24,083 nucleotides of DNA, taken from a virus. Made by a program: the position numbers and the translations under genes. Each line of letters starts with the position of its first letter. The stretch's first letter is position 1. The notes beneath the pieces are model-generated. The model was not told the DNA's origin. It saw only the letters and a list, made by a program, of their open reading frames with translations, and searched no databases. Where the stretch lies: the IMG/VR virus record IMGVR_UViG_3300045999_008283, positions 1 to 24,083 of that record. The stretch is one strand, 5' to 3'. Below, piece by piece: positions 19,349 to 24,083 of this stretch.

Positions 19349-20506
19349 TTATTTCATTGAGTACCAACCATCTCCCCTAAGACCGTGGATTTGCGTGAAT
19401 GCTCTATCGTACATCTTGCTCACACTCTCGAGTCCGTATTTTTCTCTAGCGTTCTTAGCTATTGACTTTCTGTCAAGTTTATCACTAGCATCTATTGCGT
19501 CCATCCATTCCTTCAATGTCTTACATCGGAATCCGTTTACCCCATGGTCAACAGTCTCCGCAAAAGCCCCGTAATCGGTGGTAATCAACGGGGTCCCGCA
19601 GAGTAATCCTTCGACTCCAGCACCTCCAAACGGTTCAATATACTTGGTTGGCATTAGCTGACATACCGCGTTTCTTATGAACTCGTTTCTTTCCATCCCT
19701 TTAAGCACTCCAACATATTGTATGTTGTCGCAAAGATAAGGCGTTGGGTCGCCTTGCCCAGCAACCTTCACTGGAATTTTTGATCTCTTTGCTATCTCTA
19801 CTATAGTATCCAATCCTTTTATATCACCTATCCTCCCCATGAAGGCTATATACTTTCCTTTTTTATAGCTCGGGCTCCATTGATCTAAGTCATAGTAGTT
19901 TGGTATAACGAAGTTGTAGTTTAACCCGTGGACAACGTCATCCTTTCCGTGCCAATAATGCAGCTTTGCGTAGCTTTCGAATATCTTAAAAGTTCCATTC
20001 AGCACGTCTGGGTATCCGATTCCAGTCTCTACGTGGCTGTGATTTGGGAACATCCCAACCATAGATGCGTGAGCTATCCCAAATGGATGACAGATTATGT
20101 CCCCATCCTTTAGATTGTTTACCAAGGCTGGAATCAGCCTCTCTTCAAAAAGTTTGTGGTGATCGCTGCCAACTACCGCGTCGTTACCATAGAAGTCTTC
20201 GTCTCTTTTCTTTGAAATCATAGAGAACAACTCTTCTTTAGTAAGCATTACGTGTTTTTCGTCAGCGGTGCTTTCTGATCCTTCATTCGAATACTCAATA
20301 ACCTTGTATCCCCGCATTTGCATCATCTTTGGGAATCTCAACGCCTTCCCAGTAAACGCGCAATGAGAGTGTTCGTCAGAGTGAACAGTGTGAAATATCC
20401 CTATTAAGTGAAGTGTAGGCTTGTCCTCCTCACTTTGAGAACTTTTCCGCAAATCCGCCAGAAAAGTCTTTGCCTTGTTCAATTTGCGTCCCAGAATCGA
20501 GTTCAT
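19349..20506 (-). CDS. GT4-family glycosyltransferase
   Basis: A 385-residue GT-B-type transferase. The N-terminal acceptor domain has TLHLIGIFHTVHSDEHSHC (31-49); a linker leads to NYNFVIPNYYD. The C-terminal donor domain has YIAFMGRIGDIKGLDTIVE (219-237) and the hallmark IEPFGGAGVEGLLCGTPLIT (290-309), with the E-x7-E pair E291 and E299, then GFRC and a C-terminal helix. All parts expected for GT4 are present at normal length. The first 77 bases overlap the preceding coiled-coil gene in another frame. Substrate unknown; targets may be virion glycoproteins, cell-surface glycans or glycosylated DNA. It is the second GT4-like enzyme in the window, not a close copy of the one at 16997. Confidence 0.9.
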   Translation of the reverse strand: MNSILGRKLNKAKTFLADLRKSSQSEEDKPTLHLIGIFHTVHSDEHSHCAFTGKALRFPKMMQMRGYKVIEYSNEGSESTADEKHVMLTKEELFSMISKKRDEDFYGNDAVVGSDHHKLFEERLIPALVNNLKDGDIICHPFGIAHASMVGMFPNHSHVETGIGYPDVLNGTFKIFESYAKLHYWHGKDDVVHGLNYNFVIPNYYDLDQWSPSYKKGKYIAFMGRIGDIKGLDTIVEIAKRSKIPVKVAGQGDPTPYLCDNIQYVGVLKGMERNEFIRNAVCQLMPTKYIEPFGGAGVEGLLCGTPLITTDYGAFAETVDHGVNGFRCKTLKEWMDAIDASDKLDRKSIAKNAREKYGLESVSKMYDRAFTQIHGLRGDGWYSMK

Positions 20507-20723
20507 TTAACAAATCATTTAATTTTTGTCTTTCAATTATTAACTCCTTACAGTCTATTGCTGTTTGTTTTATTGATTGCAGCTCTGCTTTTCTGGCGCT
20601 GCCTCCAGCATCTGGATCAACTGGCTTTTTTATCTCCTCTATCATGTTATTGATAGCTTGAGACATAGCATCCATAAGCTTTCTAGCTGCTTCGGCGTTA
20701 GAAAATTCAGTTTGTTTCGACAT
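20430..20723 (-). CDS. Small coiled-coil protein
   Basis: A 97-residue, mostly helical protein with heptad-like runs (AARKLMDAMSQAINNMIEEI; LIIERQKLNDLLNEL) and a C-terminus DFSGGFAEKFSK. No enzyme motif was recognised. It starts inside the end of the co-chaperonin-like gene (17-base overlap) and ends 77 bases into the glycosyltransferase gene. Both overlapping frames look protein-like, so I keep both. The Gly-Gly-Phe tail after an acidic helix resembles small conserved proteins of Bacteroidota phages, but that is pattern memory only. Confidence 0.72.
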   Translation of the reverse strand: MSKQTEFSNAEAARKLMDAMSQAINNMIEEIKKPVDPDAGGSARKAELQSIKQTAIDCKELIIERQKLNDLLNELDSGTQIEQGKDFSGGFAEKFSK

Positions 20724-21291
20724 ATAGAAGATCTATAAGACGTATTCTCAAATAATCCTTTCCGTCAATCTTGAATTTATATCCAAACTTAGGATTGAAT
20801 ACCACCACGTCTCCGATATTGATGCCTATTTCATCAAAATAGTCTGCGTAAAAAGCCACTTTGCCCTTCTTCGTGTCTTCTTCCTTAAACTCTATGACTT
20901 CTATAATCTCTGATAGCTTCTCCTTCTCTTCAACTACTGGCTCTAATACTGCCCAACCTCCAAGAGGAATTACCTCGTCAGTTCCTTTCTTCCTATAGGC
21001 TATTGCTTGGTTGTTTATGGCTGTTTCAGAGTAATTTACGATATAGGAATCCTTCTCGCCAGTAAGCGGTTGTCCGTCGTTTACTACCACGTGATGATGG
21101 AAGTACAGTGTGTCCCCTGGTGAAACACCCGTTTCAAACTTATAAGGAACAGCTACTACTTCTGCTTCGTTGACCCTGTGCTTAAACTCATCGTACTTAG
21201 GGTCAACATACAGCTCAATGCCACCAGCGATCGTTATGGTGTCATTCATCTTCTTTTCCATCGTTACGATGAACGCTTCTAGAGGTTTCAT
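20707..21291 (-). CDS. Tandem GroES-like co-chaperonin
   Basis: The protein has 194 residues from the ATG at 21291, placed directly after the preceding stop (TAAAATG). An in-frame extension to 21315 would overlap the upstream gene. The second half is GroES-like: IPLGGWAVLEPV (108-119) as the first strand, GKVAFYAD (143-150), then IGDVVVFNPKFGYKFKIDGK (159-178) and IRLIDLLYVE (183-192), matching GroES GDIVIFNDGYG and SDILAIVE. The first half has MKPLEAFIVTMEKK, a mobile-loop-like AGGIELY (22-28; GroES AGGIVLT), EAEVVAVP and VSPGDTLYFHHHV. It would cap a GroEL ring during folding of phage proteins, as gp31 does in T4. No GroEL is visible, so the host chaperonin would be used. The domain assignment is by eye. 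Confidence 0.7.
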   Translation of the reverse strand: MKPLEAFIVTMEKKMNDTITIAGGIELYVDPKYDEFKHRVNEAEVVAVPYKFETGVSPGDTLYFHHHVVVNDGQPLTGEKDSYIVNYSETAINNQAIAYRKKGTDEVIPLGGWAVLEPVVEEKEKLSEIIEVIEFKEEDTKKGKVAFYADYFDEIGINIGDVVVFNPKFGYKFKIDGKDYLRIRLIDLLYVETN

Positions 21292-21292
21292 T

Positions 21293-21532
21293 TTAAAAGT
21301 CGAGGTCGTATTCAATTATACAAGGCATATTTTCTATGGTCTTCCAGGCTACCTGGCTTTCGGGCTCTTGCACGTATATGACGTACTTAGTAACCCCGTA
21401 CATATCGAAAGAGTCTTGATCGAATACTATCGAGCATATGTTTCCTCTTCCTACGCTCATCCCTACGTAGTAGGCCATCCCGTCTTTCTTAGGATCGCGG
21501 CCAGCTACTATCTTCCTGATAAGGCCGTTCAT
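21293..21532 (-). CDS. Hypothetical protein
   Basis: A 79-residue protein, MNGLIRKIVAGRDPKKDGMA, with a beta-like core (KYVIYVQEPESQVAWKTI) and an acidic end (CIIEYDLDF). The start overlaps the upstream stop by one base (TAATG). The stop lies one base before the co-chaperonin ATG (TAAAATG), so the three genes are translated as a chain. No family recognised. Its coupling to the co-chaperonin may point to a related early or middle role. Confidence 0.7.
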   Translation of the reverse strand: MNGLIRKIVAGRDPKKDGMAYYVGMSVGRGNICSIVFDQDSFDMYGVTKYVIYVQEPESQVAWKTIENMPCIIEYDLDF

Positions 21533-21828
21533 TAGTTCAGGCTTATGTCGTCACCAAACAGGCTTCTCATCTTGCTATCCCCAGTCATAGCGGAAAACGC
21601 TTTATGCATCATAGTTGTCACGCTATATAGCTCCACATCGTCTTCGATTGCAAAGTGATATGTAGCAAGCACATCTATATTTTCGTCGTCTTCGTCAGCG
21701 TCATCTATGATCCCGTACATAGCTGCACATACAAGCCTGTCCTCGAGGTCGTACTTGGCTGCAAGAGATTCTATTTTGGAGACGATCTTCTTCATTTCGT
21801 CAAAAAACTCCCTGTATTCCTTTTTCAT
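21532..21828 (-). CDS. Hypothetical acidic protein
   Basis: The protein has 98 residues from the ATG at 21828; an upstream GTG at 21831 is possible. It is helical and acidic: YREFFDEMKKIVSKIESLAA, then YGIIDDADEDDENIDVLA with a dense acidic patch, then LYSVTTMMHKAFSAMTGDSK. It is the first gene of the minus-strand run that leads to the co-chaperonin, thyX and terL, and it starts just downstream of a TATCTTTG element. The acidic patch could mimic DNA or bind a basic partner, which is speculative. No known motif. Confidence 0.75.
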   Translation of the reverse strand: MKKEYREFFDEMKKIVSKIESLAAKYDLEDRLVCAAMYGIIDDADEDDENIDVLATYHFAIEDDVELYSVTTMMHKAFSAMTGDSKMRSLFGDDISLN

Positions 21829-21832
21829 CACT

Positions 21833-21840
21833 TAAATTTG
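21833..21840 (+). promoter_or_regulatory. Candidate -7 element of the plus-strand gene (TAAATTTG)
   Basis: TAAATTTG matches TAnnTTTG and ends 17 bases before the ATG at 21858. The only plus-strand gene in the window lacks any other upstream space, so its promoter must be in or near this gap, which makes the match more meaningful than average. A clear -33 TTG is not present. Confidence 0.45.
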
Positions 21841-21842
21841 TA

Positions 21843-21850
21843 CAAAGATA
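21843..21850 (-). promoter_or_regulatory. Candidate -7 element of the minus-strand run (TATCTTTG)
   Basis: The reverse strand reads TATCTTTG, matching TAnnTTTG, 14 bases before the ATG at 21828. It lies two bases from the oppositely oriented TAAATTTG, so the two form a back-to-back pair crossing at TGTACA. One RNA polymerase would probably exclude the other. Confidence 0.45.
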
Positions 21851-21857
21851 GAGTTAT

Positions 21858-22286
21858 ATGCCTAAGTCCAGGGTCCCAAAGGTGAGGATGTTCAGGGAGT
21901 TTTCCTACATGAAACCCTACTTTGTGGGGAAAAATCACCTCAAACGCATGAAGCAGAACAGGACTAAGTTCTTGGATTCTTCTGAGGTATCTCAAAGCGA
22001 GCTGGAGTTCTTGTTGTGGGCTTACGACCTAGAGTTCTTCACCATCAAGTTCGCTAGTGAAGACTATGAAATGAATGCTGGGAACCTTTCTAGCAGGATC
22101 CTCTATCCGCTTATGAATAGTGGGTATATATACAAGCATTTCGACAAGCTTACTTCTTCAGATATGTACGAAGACCATCTGTTTAGGGGTGAGACCAAGT
22201 TTAACTACAGAGTTCGCTATGCGCTTACTCAGAAGGCTAGGCTGTGCGTGCAGAGGTTCTACAATATGTTCGATCACCTCCCCTGA
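21858..22286 (+). CDS. Divergent protein, probable winged-helix DNA-binding
   Basis: A 142-residue basic protein, the only gene on the plus strand. The N-terminus is basic (MPKSRVPKVRMFREFSYMKP). A helical segment follows (SEVSQSELEFLLWAYDLEFF), then a putative recognition helix (NLSSRILYPLMNSGYIYKHF) and a wing-like hairpin (RGETKFNYRVRYALTQKARL) before a final helix. This helix-helix-helix-wing order with Y-x-L-T-x-K-[AG] resembles MarR-like winged helices. Its divergent position at a compact promoter region fits a regulator controlling itself and the minus-strand run, as many phage regulators do. The last 13 bases overlap a convergent small gene. A non-regulatory DNA-binding role is possible. 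Confidence 0.75.
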   Translation: MPKSRVPKVRMFREFSYMKPYFVGKNHLKRMKQNRTKFLDSSEVSQSELEFLLWAYDLEFFTIKFASEDYEMNAGNLSSRILYPLMNSGYIYKHFDKLTSSDMYEDHLFRGETKFNYRVRYALTQKARLCVQRFYNMFDHLP

Positions 22287-22417
22287 CCCGCGTACGGCTT
22301 CTCGTAGGTAGAGCTGCTCTTGTTTTTAGACCTGCTCTTGGCGTGTCTTCCGTGGTTCTTCTTGGAGTTCAGCACGAGCTTCTCTGAAGCCCTTCCGCTA
22401 GATTTTGCTTTAGCCAT
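22274..22417 (-). CDS. Small Lys/Arg/Ser-rich basic protein (47 aa)
   Basis: MAKAKSSGRASEKLVLNSKK, then NHGRHAKSRSKNKSSSTYEK and a PYAGQGR end. It was found by reading the reverse strand below usual length cut-offs. The ATG overlaps the stop of the M15 peptidase by one base (TGATG). The stop overlaps the convergent plus-strand gene by 13 bases. The composition is strongly basic and disordered, and the NHGRHAKS and YxxPYxGQGR parts match a type of tiny protein I recall as recurrent in Bacteroidota phages. Function unknown; nucleic-acid binding is plausible. Confidence 0.75.
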   Translation of the reverse strand: MAKAKSSGRASEKLVLNSKKNHGRHAKSRSKNKSSSTYEKPYAGQGR

Positions 22418-22875
22418 CAGTACAGCTTGTATATAGTTGCTTTTCCGTCGCGCATAGCACGCAGCACGCGCTTCTTATTATTCCCTTTGTGGTATGACAC
22501 GTGCACCCATTCTGGATTCTCGTCGTTACCGAACTCCCAAATCAGTTGATTGAACTCTAGGTTCTTCTTGATGAATTCAAAAACCTCTTTGTTTGTGACG
22601 CCTCCATGAGTATCTGCGTCAAGATCGAGCGCACGCCCAACCATATGCTCCGACGTTTTCGACCCGCCGACCGCTTTGTTGAGTTCTTTGCAGCGGAATC
22701 CTGATGATACTGCGATAGGTACATCGAAGTGGTCTCGTAAGGGCTGAAAAACATGGGTAGCTATATCTATAAGATTTGCAATGTCCTCTTTATCTGGGGC
22801 GTTATTTATCCCCAGGCGCTCTGCCGTTATAGACTTTGTCACCTCCCTTAGGCTGAGGTTTTTGCTTAGTTGCAT
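22417..22875 (-). CDS. M15-family peptidase, probable endolysin
   Basis: A 152-residue zinc D-Ala-D-Ala carboxypeptidase-like enzyme (Peptidase M15_3 type). It would cut peptidoglycan cross-links at lysis. The zinc site is visible in SSGFRCKELNKAVGGSKTSE (57-76) running into HMVGRALDLD, with H77 and D84 as ligands, and WVHVS with H125 as the third. The N-terminus LSLREVTKSITAERLGINN is also typical of the family. Single domain, no signal peptide or cell-wall-binding domain, so export would need a holin. The leader is AT-rich (TTCAATTAAAAATG). A small upstream frame overlaps the first 74 bases. A virion-borne role in entry is less likely but not excluded. Confidence 0.93.
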   Translation of the reverse strand: MQLSKNLSLREVTKSITAERLGINNAPDKEDIANLIDIATHVFQPLRDHFDVPIAVSSGFRCKELNKAVGGSKTSEHMVGRALDLDADTHGGVTNKEVFEFIKKNLEFNQLIWEFGNDENPEWVHVSYHKGNNKKRVLRAMRDGKATIYKLY

Positions 22876-22951
22876 TTTTAATTGAATTGTTATATGCTAC
22901 TACGGACGGGTTGACTCTCTTTATAGACGGGTTGAAGTACCCTCTACTCAC
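22802..22951 (-). CDS. Small overlapping ORF (49 aa), GTG start
   Basis: The GTG start shares four bases (GTGA) with the stop of the gene at 22948, a typical coupled arrangement. The peptide starts MSRGYFNPSIKRVNPSVVAY and continues NNSIKNATKQKPQPKGGDKV to a TAA. The last 74 bases overlap the start of the M15 gene in another frame. Without it the 72 bases between the two genes would be empty, unusual for this packed region. It is short and starts with GTG, so it may be chance. No family recognised. Confidence 0.45.
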   Translation of the reverse strand: MSRGYFNPSIKRVNPSVVAYNNSIKNATKQKPQPKGGDKVYNGRAPGDK

Positions 22952-23445
22952 CGATTGAGGCCATTGCGAGCGTTGAGCATCTGAAGCAGCTGCTGCATCC
23001 CGCCTTGGCCTCCCTCTTCACCTTCTTCCTCCTCGTATCCACCAGCTTTCTTCTTCATCATGCGCTCTGACTCGTTGTATCTCGTGCCAGTAGCTTCGTA
23101 TTGTGCTACGTCGAGCTCGAACTCCCCGTTTTCGTTCTTTCTGACAGGGAAGTCTTCGTCGGCGATGAGGTCGTTCCCCTCTTCGTCTCTAGCTACAGCG
23201 TACTCGTTCCACACACCATACACTTTTACAGGCGCTTGGCCAGGGACCCCAGTGTCATACATGACATACTCTCTATCTCCATCCATCATAACGGGTGAAG
23301 CGAACTGACCAGTAAGCATAAACTCGGGGCTTTTGGGCTTCTTTGGGTCGCCACCACCTTGCATAGATCTCATCATAGCCTCCATTCCGCCCCCTTCATT
23401 GAATTTCATGAAGGAATTGCTTATTCCTGTATAGTTGCTGGGCAT
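22948..23445 (-). CDS. Hypothetical protein, Gly/Glu/Met-rich
   Basis: A 165-residue protein with a flexible, Met/Gly-rich N-terminus (EGGGMEAMMRSMQGGGDPKK), a central beta-like part (SPEFMLTGQFASPVMMDGDR; PVKVYGVWNEYAVARDEEGN) and an acidic Gly/Glu/Gln-rich C-terminus (GGYEEEEGEEGGQGGMQQLL). Disordered ends around a folded core suggest a virion or DNA-metabolism accessory, but no family was recognised. It starts one base after the stop of the preceding 47-residue gene and lies upstream of the M15 peptidase. Confidence 0.75.
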   Translation of the reverse strand: MPSNYTGISNSFMKFNEGGGMEAMMRSMQGGGDPKKPKSPEFMLTGQFASPVMMDGDREYVMYDTGVPGQAPVKVYGVWNEYAVARDEEGNDLIADEDFPVRKNENGEFELDVAQYEATGTRYNESERMMKKKAGGYEEEEGEEGGQGGMQQLLQMLNARNGLNR

Positions 23446-23446
23446 G

Positions 23447-23590
23447 TTATTTTTTATTTCTGCTAAGATACTTGAAATACTCTACTTGTCTAAGGCGGTC
23501 CTTTGCTCCCTTTAGGGTAGGTGATTCACCTAGGTTTCTTCCTTTAGAAGACACTACTCGGTAACCGCCAGAAGACTTTTTTACTATCAT
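23447..23590 (-). CDS. Small conserved phage protein (47 aa)
   Basis: MIVKKSSGGYRVVSSKGRNL, then GESPTLKGAKDRLRQVEYFK and a basic end. A GGYRVVSxKGRNLG beta-hairpin followed by KxxAxxRLRQVEYFK is a pattern I recognise from small proteins of many environmental phages. The ATG overlaps the previous stop by 4 bases (ATGA). Function unknown. The complete frame ends with TAA just before the next gene's ATG. Confidence 0.8.
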   Translation of the reverse strand: MIVKKSSGGYRVVSSKGRNLGESPTLKGAKDRLRQVEYFKYLSRNKK

Positions 23591-23754
23591 GCCTTTTTAG
23601 ACTTCATCAGGGCCTTCTGAGATCTAGCCATTATTCTAGATGCTCTCTTCATGTTGCCCTTCCCAGAGTCAGCGACTCTCTCGGACTTGTCTTCAAGGCG
23701 CATGGCCTTGTCTGAAAGGCGCATCCCTTTCTTCTGTGATTTTGGGTAGTTCAT
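23587..23754 (-). CDS. Small basic helical protein (55 aa)
   Basis: The frame is open upstream to 23877, but that extension overlaps the preceding gene by over 100 bases. The ATG at 23754 (MNYPKSQKKGMRLSDKAMRL) starts 17 bases after the upstream stop and is preferred. The protein is highly basic with repeated helical R/K-rich segments (EDKSERVADSGKGNMKRASR, then IMARSQKALMKSKKA). It may bind nucleic acid or be an internal head protein; no family recognised. It is coupled to the next gene by an ATGA overlap. Confidence 0.7.
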   Translation of the reverse strand: MNYPKSQKKGMRLSDKAMRLEDKSERVADSGKGNMKRASRIMARSQKALMKSKKA

Positions 23755-23770
23755 TATTTTGTTGTTCTTT

Positions 23771-24083
23771 TTAATCAAGGTATATCTTTGCGCTATTGCC
23801 GTTATTAGAAATTTGTCTTTGATTAAAATTTCTATTTTTAGAGCTTTCTCTCCAGTCTCTTCCGAAATAAGAGTCAAACATTCTCTCGTATTGGTCCTCT
23901 ATTTTTGCATCTGGATTTTTCTGGTAAAATTCATATGCTTGTTTAGCCGTTTTTTCCCTTCCTTCACGGGTTGCTCTTTTTTTCTGGACATTGTATGACC
24001 TTGAGTTAAGCTCTTTTAGGAGCTCAGAAGTGTTTCTGACTGGTCTAGGATCTGTCCCCATGTTGCCTGCCGCAGAAACATCT
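23771..24083 (-). CDS. Hypothetical charged helical protein, 5' end uncertain
   Basis: From an ATG at 24061 it encodes 96 residues (MGTDPRPVRNTSELLKELNS), with charged helices (RATREGREKTAKQAYEFYQK) and an Asn/Gln/Ser-rich end. The frame stays open upstream to the window edge (DVSAAGN before the Met), so the true start may lie outside and the gene may be partial. No motif recognised. The pattern EFYQKNPDAKIEDQYERMF suggests a compact helical domain. It is the first visible gene of the small-gene run leading to the M15 peptidase. Confidence 0.65.
   Translation of the reverse strand, partial: DVSAAGNMGTDPRPVRNTSELLKELNSRSYNVQKKRATREGREKTAKQAYEFYQKNPDAKIEDQYERMFDSYFGRDWRESSKNRNFNQRQISNNGNSAKIYLD

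Noticed and set aside
23759-23998. Plus-strand frame with a signal-peptide-like start, with TATCTTTG at 23783
   Set aside because: It is antisense to a plausible minus-strand gene, the promoter match lies inside the frame, and no plus-strand neighbour exists.

Overview
The window reads as part of the genome of a tailed dsDNA bacteriophage (Caudoviricetes) that probably infects a Bacteroidota (Flavobacteria/Cytophaga-like) host. The phage assignment rests on a large terminase, a portal protein, a scaffold-like protein, a probable major capsid protein, fibre genes and a lysis peptidase in one gene-dense, almost entirely minus-strand array. The host guess rests on three things: leaders are AT-rich and mostly lack Shine-Dalgarno motifs; several intergenic gaps contain TAnnTTTG, the Bacteroidota -7 promoter element; and the small conserved proteins are of a type I associate with such phages. 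The portal/terminase/capsid set is reminiscent of crAss-like and related Bacteroidota phages, but I cannot confirm a family from this window.

The minus strand is transcribed from right to left. At the right edge (24083-21293) lies a run of small, often overlapping genes, including an M15-type peptidoglycan peptidase (probable endolysin). One plus-strand gene at 21858-22286, probably a winged-helix protein, is transcribed divergently from a compact promoter region. Next (21291-17881) comes a host-takeover and metabolism block: a protein that looks like two GroES co-chaperonin domains in tandem, a coiled-coil protein, a GT4-type glycosyltransferase, a MazG-like nucleotide pyrophosphohydrolase, a small holin-like membrane protein, two tandem tRNA genes (Arg-UCU and one with an irregular anticodon arm) and the flavin-dependent thymidylate synthase ThyX. 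A second glycosyltransferase leads directly into packaging and head genes.

The structural block (16993-1) contains TerL, portal, a small beta-rich protein, a 2095-residue collagen-like fibre with eight Gly-X-Y blocks separated by seven non-collagenous domains, a LamG/concanavalin-like adhesin, several small proteins, the scaffold-like protein, the probable capsid protein, a putative head-fibre/decoration protein and a gene that runs off the left edge. A fibre/adhesin cassette of about 8.5 kb therefore sits between portal and scaffold/capsid genes.

Functionally, ThyX and MazG would adjust the nucleotide pool. The co-chaperonin would help fold virion proteins with a host GroEL. The holin-like and M15 proteins would lyse the cell. 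The two glycosyltransferases may decorate a virion protein or host surface glycan. No integrase, transposase, CRISPR array, tail tube, tape measure or recognisable small terminase is visible here.
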